This document shows, one piece after another, positions 33,847 through 40,865 of a DNA stretch of 40,865 bases (position 1 is its first letter; each line of letters starts with the position of its first letter). The DNA comes from an uncultured Candidatus Pelagibacter sp. (GTDB lineage: Bacteria > Pseudomonadota > Alphaproteobacteria > Pelagibacterales > Pelagibacteraceae), in the NCBI GenBank assembly GCA_905612525.1, contig CAJQSG010000013.1, forward strand, positions 1 to 40,865, read 5' to 3'. Below the pieces are notes generated by a model, which was not told where the DNA came from, made no database searches, and saw only the letters and a program-made list of their open reading frames with translations. The position numbers and the translations under genes were made by a program.

Positions 33847-34323
33847 TTACTAAGACTAACAAATCCTGAACCATGAGTCTAACTGCTAGAAGTAATACAA
33901 AACAACAATACAGTCATTGAACAAGAAAAGAACAAGGGCATTTTCAGTTTTGAACCAAGAAAAGAACAAGAATTAAAAAAATAATGTTTTAATAAATGTG
34001 GAATACCAACGATTACAAAATTTAAATAGTTTTCTAATAATTGATTATTATTATTGGTACTAAAGGGTATTAGGATTTTATAGGATAATATGGGAGTTCC
34101 TAAGAGTGTATTGTTCTTTTTTGAACCGCTCTAATTCTATTGATAAACATAACTTCTAAACGCACTGTTTGCTTTCTACTTTCCGCACCATGAATAAACC
34201 ATTAAACCAAATTTAATTCAAAAGTTTAATTTGTAATTCCAATACATTTACAAATCTATTTCAATTCTTTTTTATGGTCAATTTATAAATTAAAATTATT
34301 CAGTACTATGTGAGATTTTTTTA
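33847..34323. other. 477-bp non-coding stretch with repeats
   Basis: No open frame of useful length is present. It holds two copies of GAA(C)CAAGAAAAGAACAAG (33919-33936 and 33952-33970), then repeat copy 1 (33983-34120) including a short lpd 3' end remnant. The remaining 200 bp (34124-34323) is featureless AT-rich sequence apart from a weak inverted repeat, CAAATT...AATTTG near 34208-34233. Confidence 0.7.
33983..34120 (-). repeat. Direct repeat copy 1 with remnant of the lpd 3' end
   Basis: This 138-bp segment matches 35532-35668 with few changes: AATGTTTTAATAAATGTGGA, then ATACCAACGATTACAAAA, through TATAGGATAATATGGG and CTAAGAGTGTATTG. On the minus strand its end reads KRTIHS-stop, versus KRAIHS-stop at the true end of lpd. 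It therefore derives from the lpd 3' end plus downstream flank. The inverted-repeat arms (34004-34013, 34050-34059) are weaker than in copy 2. Confidence 0.85.
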
Positions 34324-35097
34324 TTAGTAAGCCCAGAAAACTCTAAGCCCAGTTTCAGAAGTGGTGTTTCTTGGTTCCATAAAATTACCAGTTGTATCTA
34401 GTTTTGAATCAGCAATGTCCCAGTAGTCCATGTATATTTCATATCCAAAATTTTTATCAGAATAATATTTTGCTGTAAACTTCATTCCTGATCCATCTTC
34501 TTGATCATTTGTAAAATCTCCATAATTAGAACTTACTTGGCTAAGATAACTTGTTTGTTGGCCATATAAAAAGTATAAATACTCGCCTCTAAATTCCCAT
34601 GCACCCTTCTCATAGTTAACACCGATTGGTAAATATACATACCTAGACTCTCTATCATAACCAGAATGACCAGTTGATGATAATTTTAAACCACTAGCAT
34701 TTAACAAATACCTACCCCCTATACCTGAAAAAAATGTTGTTCTAGAGTTTGTTCCCTCCATGGGCATACCTAAATATAAAGTACTTTCTAATTGATAATC
34801 AGGAATACCTGTCATTGTACCAGTTCCTGCAGAAGTATAATTTACCTCTCCAGCAGCAAGTCTATTCTTCCATCCAAAATAACTTCCATCGCTATAATCT
34901 TCTGAATTGGTATTTATTCCTATCATCCAGCCATCTTGTGACATGAAAAAGCTATTGTCTACAGGGTGTCTTTCTTCATAAATTTTTGTGCCAAAATAAA
35001 CACCAAATTCGCTTTTTTTATCTTCAAAGCTATTTGCATGAAAAATTGATATATTTAAAAAAAGTATTGCTAATAATACTGAAGAAATTTTTTTCAT
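34324..35097 (-). CDS. Predicted outer-membrane beta-barrel protein
   Basis: A 257-residue protein with a signal peptide (MKKISSVLLAILFLNISIFH, ending ANS). The mature part alternates aromatic and polar residues in strand-sized blocks (EFGVYFGTKIY, YLESTLYLGMP-like segments, EFRGEYLYFLYG, FGYEIYMDYWDI) and ends in GLRVFWAY with a terminal aromatic residue. This is typical of an 8-12 strand outer-membrane barrel. No named family is recognised. The ATG has AAGGAT about 9 nt upstream. It lies 26 bp downstream of the small cysteine-containing gene and within the direct-repeat-flanked segment. Its role could be porin, adhesin or lipid related. Confidence 0.7.
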   Translation of the reverse strand: MKKISSVLLAILFLNISIFHANSFEDKKSEFGVYFGTKIYEERHPVDNSFFMSQDGWMIGINTNSEDYSDGSYFGWKNRLAAGEVNYTSAGTGTMTGIPDYQLESTLYLGMPMEGTNSRTTFFSGIGGRYLLNASGLKLSSTGHSGYDRESRYVYLPIGVNYEKGAWEFRGEYLYFLYGQQTSYLSQVSSNYGDFTNDQEDGSGMKFTAKYYSDKNFGYEIYMDYWDIADSKLDTTGNFMEPRNTTSETGLRVFWAY

Positions 35098-35123
35098 TTC
35101 ATTTATCCTTAATTTTATTTAGC

Positions 35124-35351
35124 TTACGTTCTGCAACCCAACCAAGTAGCACCATATGGTATACTGTATCTTTTTGCTTCACATGCATATTTATTTTGAA
35201 ATGGGCCAATGCATTTCTGCAAACTTCCACCTTTTTCAATATAACAGGCATAATAAGGCGCGTGATAACCAGCTTCTGACTTATTGGATGTTAGTAGTTG
35301 CACACCAAAAATAATAGTAAATGCAATTACTGTAAGCGTTATTTTTTTCAT
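35124..35351 (-). CDS. Small exported protein with four cysteines
   Basis: A 75-residue protein with a signal peptide of about 27 residues (MKKITLTVIAFTIIFGVQLL, ending KSEA) and a mature part of about 48 residues. Four cysteines (YACYIE, QKCIGP, YACEAK, LGCRT) are well spaced for two disulphides in the periplasm or outside the cell. AAGG lies 8 nt before the ATG. It is the first gene of a probable pair with the outer-membrane barrel. No family is recognised. Confidence 0.65.
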   Translation of the reverse strand: MKKITLTVIAFTIIFGVQLLTSNKSEAGYHAPYYACYIEKGGSLQKCIGPFQNKYACEAKRYSIPYGATWLGCRT

Positions 35352-35531
35352 AAATAACCTTACGCTTCTGCTTATTTAACTCCATGTAATTAAGGTTCAT
35401 TTGACGCTAACTGAGAATAAATATTCAACCTAAGATTGCTTTTAGCTAAAACAACAATACACTCAAAGACCATGAATCGACCATAGAGTTTTTTAGATAT
35501 CGCCCATAAATTCACCATTAAATCCAAAGTA

Positions 35532-35668
35532 AATGTTTTAATAAATGTGGAATACCAACGATTACAAAAATTTAAATAGTTTCTAATAATTGATTATTAT
35601 CGTTGGTACTAAAAGATAATTTAAAAATCTTATAGGATAATATGGGACTAAGAGTGTATTGCTCTTTT
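35532..35668 (-). repeat. Direct repeat copy 2, overlapping the 3' end of lpd
   Basis: This is the parent-like copy of the 138-bp repeat; its last 21 bp are the final codons of lpd. The rest is the 3' flank. With copy 1 at 33983-34120 it brackets a 1.4-kb segment holding two exported-protein genes. The remainder of the 296-bp gap (35352-35531) shows only a short AAACAACAATACA match to 33900-33912. Confidence 0.85.
35553..35608 (-). terminator. Structured inverted repeat downstream of lpd
   Basis: TACCAACGAT (35553-35562) and ATCGTTGGTA (35599-35608) are exact inverted copies. Inside them TAATAA (35584-35589) and TTATTA (35594-35599) pair around TTGA. The structure follows the lpd stop by about 40 bp, so it may end or protect the suc operon transcript. 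No clear T-run follows, so an RNA stabilising or processing role is equally possible. Confidence 0.45.
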
Positions 35669-37048
35669 ATCTACTGATAAAGCTGCTTCTTTTACAGCTT
35701 CTGAGAATGTTGGGTGTGCATGACACGTTCTTGCAATATCTTCAGCACTTGCACCAAATTCCATTGCAACTCCAATTTCCCCAATTAATTCACCAGCGTG
35801 AGGTCCAATAATATGTGCTCCTAAAACTTTATCTGTTTTTTCATCAGCTAAAATTTTAACAAAACCTTCTGCTTCATCAATTGCTTTGGCTCTTGAGTTT
35901 GCCATAAACGAAAATTTACCAATTTTATATTTTATATTTGCTTCTTTTAATTGCTCTTCAGTTTTTCCAATTGAAGCAACTTCTGGAGTTGTATAAACAA
36001 CACCTGGAATAATATCATAATTTACATGTCCTGATTGTCCTGCTATATTTTCTGCAACTGCAATACCTTCATCTTCAGCTTTGTGCGCTAACATTGGTCC
36101 ATCTATTACATCACCAATTGCATAAACATTACTTACATTTGTTTGAAAGCTTTTATTTGTTATAATTCTTTTCTTTTCATCCAATTCAACACCAATTGCT
36201 TCTAAATTTAAATTGTTAGTGTTAGGTTTTCTGCCAACAGATATAAGAACAACATCACAATCAAAATTGATTTTTTTTCCATCTTTATCAGATGTTGAAA
36301 CACTTGCTCCATTAGTGTTTTTAGTAATTCCCTCTACTTTAGTTTGCATGTGGAAGTTAATTCCTTGTTTCTTTAAAATTTTCATAAATTCTGAAGATAT
36401 TTCTCTATCCATTCCTGGCGTAATATGATCAAGAAATTCTACTACATGAACTTCAGCACCTAACCTAGACCAAACAGATCCCATCTCTAATCCTATATAG
36501 CCTCCACCAACTACAACCATTTTTTTTGGAACCGATTGCAGGGTTAATGCACCTGTTGAAGATACAATTATTTTTTCATCAAATTCCATTCCTGGCAATT
36601 CTACTGGTACTGATCCTGTGCTAATTACCGTTTTATCTGTTTCAATAATGGTTTCTTTTTTTTGATCATCTATTATTGAGATTTTATTTGCAAATTTAAA
36701 ACTTCCAGTGCCTTTAAAATAAGTGACTTTATTTTTCTTAAATAAAAACTCTACACCCTTAGTCAAAATTGTTACTGCTTTATCCTTATTTTGCATCATT
36801 TTTTGAAGATTAAGTTTTACCTCACCCACTTCTATGCCAAGTTTAGAAAAATTTTGTGCCTTATAATAATTTTCAGAAATATTTAATAAATTTTTAGAAG
36901 GTATACACCCAACATTTAAACAAGTTCCACCTAAAGAGCCTCTTGATTCTATGCATGCTGTTTTAAGTCCTAATTGTGCTAACCTTATTGCACACACATA
37001 ACCGCCTGGACCACCACCTATTACGACTGCTTGAAATTTATCTGACAT
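35648..37048 (-). CDS. lpd: Dihydrolipoyl dehydrogenase (E3)
   Basis: A 466-residue flavoprotein that reoxidises dihydrolipoamide of 2-oxoacid dehydrogenases, transferring electrons to NAD+. Seen: FAD-binding VVIGGGPGGYVCA at the N-terminus, the redox disulphide GGTCLNVGCIPSK (C43, C48), NAD-binding VVVGGGYIGLEMG, a second FAD motif VYAIGDVIDGPMLAHKAEDEG, and the C-terminal dimerisation domain with catalytic H445 and E450 in HAHPTFSEA. It begins directly after the sucB stop (no spacer), so it is part of the suc operon and serves the 2-oxoglutarate complex. Its 3' end is duplicated at 34100-34120. Confidence 0.96.
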   Translation of the reverse strand: MSDKFQAVVIGGGPGGYVCAIRLAQLGLKTACIESRGSLGGTCLNVGCIPSKNLLNISENYYKAQNFSKLGIEVGEVKLNLQKMMQNKDKAVTILTKGVEFLFKKNKVTYFKGTGSFKFANKISIIDDQKKETIIETDKTVISTGSVPVELPGMEFDEKIIVSSTGALTLQSVPKKMVVVGGGYIGLEMGSVWSRLGAEVHVVEFLDHITPGMDREISSEFMKILKKQGINFHMQTKVEGITKNTNGASVSTSDKDGKKINFDCDVVLISVGRKPNTNNLNLEAIGVELDEKKRIITNKSFQTNVSNVYAIGDVIDGPMLAHKAEDEGIAVAENIAGQSGHVNYDIIPGVVYTTPEVASIGKTEEQLKEANIKYKIGKFSFMANSRAKAIDEAEGFVKILADEKTDKVLGAHIIGPHAGELIGEIGVAMEFGASAEDIARTCHAHPTFSEAVKEAALSVDKRAIHS

Positions 37049-38326
37049 TTAAATATTTAAAAATAACCTTCTTGGATCCTCTAAGTTTTCTTTAACCATT
37101 TTTAAGAATGATACTGACTCTTTTCCGTCTATAATTCTGTGATCATAAGATAAAGCAAGATACATAATAGGTCTAATTTTAATTTCACCGTCAACCACCG
37201 TTGGTCTTTCGACTATATTATGCATTCCTAGCACACCCGATTGAGGTAAATTTAATATTGGAGTAGATAGCATTGAGCCATAAACTCCACCGTTACTAAT
37301 CGTGAAGGTTCCACCTTGAAGATCTTCTATAGTTATTTTTCCATCTCTTGCTTTTTCGGAAATAGCTTTAATATTTTTTTCAATATCAGCAAATGATAAT
37401 TGATCAGTATCTCTTAATACTGGCACTACTAAACCTTTTTCAGTTCCTACTGCAAAACTCATATTATAATAATTTTTATAAATAATTTCATCTCCATCAA
37501 TTTCAGCATTAACTGATGGATACATTTTTAGTGCAGCAACACATGCTTTTACAAAAAATGACATAAACCCTAGTTTAATTCCATACCTGCTTTGGAAATC
37601 TTCTTGGTTCTCTTTCCTCATTTCCATTATGCCAGTCATATCAACTTCATTAAAGGTTGTTAACAATGCTGCATTTTCTTGTGCTTGTTTTAATCTTTTT
37701 GCAATTGTCTGTCTAAGCCTAGACATTTTAATTCTCTCTTCTTGACCATATTTAATTTTTCTTTCTGATGGTTGTGGGTTTTCTCCCATCATACCAATTA
37801 GATCACCTTTGAGAATTCTACCCTCTTTACCTGAACCACTAACTTTTTTTAAATCAATTTTATTTTCAACCACAATTTTTCTTACTGATGGTGAAAGTAT
37901 TTCATTATTTTTATTTGAATAATCAGTTTTGTCTTTTTTAACTTCATTAGCTAGTATTAACGGTTCTTCCTCTTCTGGTTCTTCGAAAACTTTAGGATTT
38001 TCTTTTTTAATTTCTAAATTGACAATGTTATTTTCTATGTTTTTAGGTTCAATTTTTGTAATCACTTTTTTTTCAGATGCCTGAGTTCCCTTTTGACTTA
38101 TTATACCAAGTAGAGTTCCAACTTCTACAGTTGCGCCATTTTTTGAATTTATTTTAGATAATACTCCATCTATTGGGGATGGAACTTCTAAATTAACTTT
38201 GTCAGTTTCTAATTCTACAATGGCCTCGTCTGCTTCAACAGTATCACCTTCTTCTTTGAGCCACTTAGCAACCGTTGCTTCTGTTATACTCTCACCCAAA
38301 ACTGGAACTAAAATATTTTCACTCAT
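37049..38326 (-). CDS. sucB: Dihydrolipoyllysine-residue succinyltransferase (E2 of 2-oxoglutarate dehydrogenase)
   Basis: A 425-residue E2 core. It has one lipoyl domain (residues 1-78) with lipoylated K43 in [11 protein letters not shown], a charged flexible linker, a peripheral-subunit binding domain ([21 protein letters not shown], near 144-180), and the catalytic acyltransferase domain from about 195, ending with the active-site SYDHRIIDG (His396, Asp400). A single lipoyl domain and TDKVN favour SucB over pyruvate dehydrogenase E2. It transfers the succinyl group to CoA in the TCA cycle. It starts 2 bp after the sucA stop. Confidence 0.95.
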   Translation of the reverse strand: MSENILVPVLGESITEATVAKWLKEEGDTVEADEAIVELETDKVNLEVPSPIDGVLSKINSKNGATVEVGTLLGIISQKGTQASEKKVITKIEPKNIENNIVNLEIKKENPKVFEEPEEEEPLILANEVKKDKTDYSNKNNEILSPSVRKIVVENKIDLKKVSGSGKEGRILKGDLIGMMGENPQPSERKIKYGQEERIKMSRLRQTIAKRLKQAQENAALLTTFNEVDMTGIMEMRKENQEDFQSRYGIKLGFMSFFVKACVAALKMYPSVNAEIDGDEIIYKNYYNMSFAVGTEKGLVVPVLRDTDQLSFADIEKNIKAISEKARDGKITIEDLQGGTFTISNGGVYGSMLSTPILNLPQSGVLGMHNIVERPTVVDGEIKIRPIMYLALSYDHRIIDGKESVSFLKMVKENLEDPRRLFLNI

Positions 38327-38328
38327 TT

Positions 38329-40865
38329 TTATTCAAAAACCTTGTTAATAATTTCTTGCTGTTGTGAAATATGCCTTTTTGCATATCCTGTTGCAGGGGA
38401 TGCGTCTGGACTTCTTCCTATATAAGAAATTTCTCTATTATTAGCGTTAATAGTTTCTAATGTCCATTGTATATAGTCCCTTACAGAAAACCATGCGCCC
38501 ATATTCTTAGGCTCTTCCTGGCACCAATAAAATTTAGCATTTTCTGCATATTTTTTGATTTCTTTAACTAAACTTTTAACCGGGAAAGGGTAAAGTTGTT
38601 CAACTCTGTACAATACTACGTCGTCTTTCTTTAATTTTTCTCTAGCATCCAATAGATCAAAGTAGACTTTTCCTGAACATAAAATCACTTTTTTAATTTT
38701 TGAACTTTCTTTTAATTTTATAAATCCATTTTCTTCATCTAGTGCATGATCCCATAAAATTCTGTGGAAAAATGTATCTTTATCAAAGTCTTCTATATTT
38801 GAAACACAATGTTTGTTTCTTAATAGTGATTTTGGAGTCATTACTATTAATGGCTTTCTGAATTCTCTATGCATTTGACGTCTTAAAGCATGAAAGTAGT
38901 TTGCGGGTGTCGTGCAGTTTACTACTTGCATGTTATCATTAGCACATAATTGTAAAAATCTTTCTAATCTTGCTGAGGAATGTTCTGGTCCCTGACCTTC
39001 GTATCCGTGTGGTAAAAGCATTACCAATCCTGATGCTCTTGTCCACTTTCTCTCTCCTGATGCAATAAATTGATCAATAACTACTTGCGCACCATTTGCA
39101 AAATCGCCAAATTGTGCTTCCCAGATAGTTAAGGTGTTTGGTTGAACTAAACTATAACCATATTCAAAACCTAAAACTGCTAATTCTGATAAAAAGCTAT
39201 CTACTATTTCATATCGCTTTTGCTCTTTTGAAATATTATTTAGTGGTACGTATCTAGAGTTATTCTCTTGATTTCTTAAAACTGAATGTCTTTGACTGAA
39301 TGTTCCTCTTCCTGAATCTTGTCCTACCAATCTTACTGGATAACCTTCTTCCAATAACGAACCAAATGCCAAAGCTTCCGCTGTTGACCAGTCTATGCCT
39401 TTTCCATCTGATACTGATATTTTTCTAGCTTTTAAAATTTTAATTATAGTTTTATGTAAATTTAATTTTTGTGGAGTTGAATTAATTTTTTCAGAAATGT
39501 CTAAAAGTTTATGCTGAATAACACCACTCGTGCCTCTTTTATCTTTTCCTTTTTCTGGTCTATATCTTGACCAGCTCCCTTCATACCATTCAATTTTTGG
39601 TTTATAATCTTTTGCATTTTTATATTGATCATCTAATAAGTTTTTAAAGTCAGTTTTAAACTTTTTAAGTTCATCTTCTGAAAGTGTATTTTCATTTACT
39701 AATTTTTGTCCATACACTTCAACTGGCGTAGGATGAGATCTAATTTTTTTATACATTAATGGCTGAGTAAAAGAAGGCTCATCTCCCTCATTATGTCCAA
39801 ACCTTCTGTAACAAATTAAATCAACCACAACATCTCTATTAAATTTTAGTCTAAATTCTGTCGCAATTCTTGTTGCATAAACAACTGCTTCTGGATTATC
39901 TCCGTTAACATGAAATATTGGAGCATCTACCATTTTAGCAACATCTGATGGATATGGTGATGATCTTGCAAACCTTGGGCTTGTTGTAAATCCTATTTGA
40001 TTATTAACTATAAAATGAATTGTTCCACCGGTATTATGACCTGGTAAACCTGACATAGCAAAACATTCTGCAACAACACCTTGGCCAGCAAATGCTGCAT
40101 CACCATGTATTAAAATAGGTAAAACTTTATTTCTATTTTTGTCTTGGTGAAAAAATTGTTTACCTCTAGTTTGCCCTAGTACAACTGGATTAACTGCCTC
40201 TAGGTGTGAAGGGTTATCTGTAAGGCCGACATGCACAGAGTTACCGTCAAACTCTCTATCCGATGATGCTCCTAGGTGATACTTTACATCTCCCGCTCCT
40301 TCCTCTCCTGTTGTTTGAATATCTCCAGCAAATTCATTGAATATTCTTTTGTAAGATTTTTGCAAAACATTTGCTAGCACATTGAGTCTGCCTCTGTGAG
40401 ACATTCCAATTTTAACTTCTTTGGCTCTGGATTGACCAGCAATTTTAATAATTTGTTCTAATGCAGGAATTAAACTTTCCCCACCATCTAAACCAAATCT
40501 TTTTGTACCAACATATTTGGTGTGTAAAAATTTTTCAAACCCTTCAGCTTGAATTAATTTGTATAAAATTGCTTTTTTTCCATTTTGAGTAAAATTAATA
40601 TCACCTTCATCTTTTTCCACTCTATTTCTCAACCACTTTCTTTCAGTGGGGTTTGAAATATGCATATATTCATAACCAATTGGTCCACAATAAGTTTTAT
40701 TTAAAAAACTTAATATTTCTTTTACAGTTGAGTGTTCTTTATTGGTAACACCATCTAAATAAATTTTTTCATTATAATTTTCTTTTTTAAAACCATAGTA
40801 GTCAGGATGTAATTCATCCAGGTATTCTGTTTTCATCATGCCAAGTGGGTCAAGTTTTGCCAATA
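38329..40865 (-). CDS. sucA: 2-oxoglutarate dehydrogenase E1, partial (5' end beyond right edge)
   Basis: About 845 codons of the thiamine-diphosphate E1 subunit; the N-terminal hundred or so residues lie outside the window. The first codons seen ([10 protein letters not shown]) match the internal HLxAxLDPLG region, so the TTG at 40861-40863 is not the start. Seen: [13 protein letters not shown], the ThDP/Mg site [14 protein letters not shown] with [24 protein letters not shown], and the C-terminal transketolase-like half with [24 protein letters not shown] and [16 protein letters not shown]. It decarboxylates 2-oxoglutarate and passes succinyl to the lipoyl group of SucB. It heads the sucA-sucB-lpd operon. 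Confidence 0.96.
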   Translation of the reverse strand, partial: LAKLDPLGMMKTEYLDELHPDYYGFKKENYNEKIYLDGVTNKEHSTVKEILSFLNKTYCGPIGYEYMHISNPTERKWLRNRVEKDEGDINFTQNGKKAILYKLIQAEGFEKFLHTKYVGTKRFGLDGGESLIPALEQIIKIAGQSRAKEVKIGMSHRGRLNVLANVLQKSYKRIFNEFAGDIQTTGEEGAGDVKYHLGASSDREFDGNSVHVGLTDNPSHLEAVNPVVLGQTRGKQFFHQDKNRNKVLPILIHGDAAFAGQGVVAECFAMSGLPGHNTGGTIHFIVNNQIGFTTSPRFARSSPYPSDVAKMVDAPIFHVNGDNPEAVVYATRIATEFRLKFNRDVVVDLICYRRFGHNEGDEPSFTQPLMYKKIRSHPTPVEVYGQKLVNENTLSEDELKKFKTDFKNLLDDQYKNAKDYKPKIEWYEGSWSRYRPEKGKDKRGTSGVIQHKLLDISEKINSTPQKLNLHKTIIKILKARKISVSDGKGIDWSTAEALAFGSLLEEGYPVRLVGQDSGRGTFSQRHSVLRNQENNSRYVPLNNISKEQKRYEIVDSFLSELAVLGFEYGYSLVQPNTLTIWEAQFGDFANGAQVVIDQFIASGERKWTRASGLVMLLPHGYEGQGPEHSSARLERFLQLCANDNMQVVNCTTPANYFHALRRQMHREFRKPLIVMTPKSLLRNKHCVSNIEDFDKDTFFHRILWDHALDEENGFIKLKESSKIKKVILCSGKVYFDLLDAREKLKKDDVVLYRVEQLYPFPVKSLVKEIKKYAENAKFYWCQEEPKNMGAWFSVRDYIQWTLETINANNREISYIGRSPDASPATGYAKRHISQQQEIINKVFE

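Noticed and set aside
33919-33970. Two GAACAAGAAAAGAACAAG-like copies as an operator or iteron set
   Set aside because: Only two imperfect copies with a low-complexity purine-rich sequence, next to no promoter; kept only as a description of the gap.
34124-34323. tRNA or small RNA gene in the gap before the outer-membrane protein
   Set aside because: No cloverleaf, no GC-rich stem and no clear promoter or terminator could be seen.
33983-35668. Insertion sequence with transposase
   Set aside because: No transposase, integrase or terminal inverted repeats are present; only direct repeats bracket the segment.
40861-40863. TTG as start of sucA
   Set aside because: The sequence at this point (LAKLDPLG) is an internal conserved region of the E1 subunit, so the gene continues beyond the window.

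Overview
The window is strongly AT-rich and reads like a streamlined marine alphaproteobacterium, most plausibly Pelagibacterales (SAR11-like) or a close AT-rich relative. This rests on composition, tightly packed genes with 1-30 bp overlaps, and the sucA-sucB-lpd order. No rRNA or tRNA gene is visible, so the taxonomy is inference.

Layout. (1) 1-393: the start-side part of a winged-helix regulator gene that leaves the window on the left. (2) 562-13203: five large autotransporters. Three are on + (propeller passenger, beta-helix passenger, propeller plus four Ig-like repeats) and two are on - (both propeller passengers), followed by a frameshifted remnant at 13420-13844. The intergenic DNA of this block is itself duplicated. 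(3) 13938-33504, all on -: a near-complete type IVa pilus system. From upstream to downstream it runs pilD, a PilT-like ATPase, a pilin, a FimT-like pseudopilin, PilV-, PilW- and PilX-like proteins, an unknown exported protein, a PilY1-like adhesin, a PilM-PilN fusion, PilO, PilP, a secretin, PilB, PilC, a major-pilin candidate, a trypsin-like protease and a second pilin, with a decayed pilin fragment between the last pilin genes. (4) 33622-35351: three small envelope or exported proteins; two lie between 138-bp direct repeats, one of which contains the last codons of lpd. (5) 35648-40865 on -: lpd, sucB and the truncated sucA of the 2-oxoglutarate dehydrogenase complex.

How it fits together. 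PilD processes the pilins and pseudopilins. PilB and the PilT-like ATPase drive extension and retraction on PilC. The PilM-N fusion, PilO and PilP link this to the lipoprotein secretin. The FimT/V/W/X and PilY1 proteins would form the tip. The autotransporters next door carry propellers with a different repeat from the NHL-like one in PilY1. The window therefore looks like a cell-surface adhesion region; that shared purpose is inference.

The most unusual items are: a PilY1-like protein whose von Willebrand A domain appears split by a six-bladed NHL-type propeller; an array of eight TCTAACACAA motifs in both orientations, with helical-turn spacing at one end, upstream of the pilM-N operon; a homopolymer frameshift in pilX whose correction restores a TAATG junction with the next gene; and a small direct-repeat-flanked insert beside lpd.
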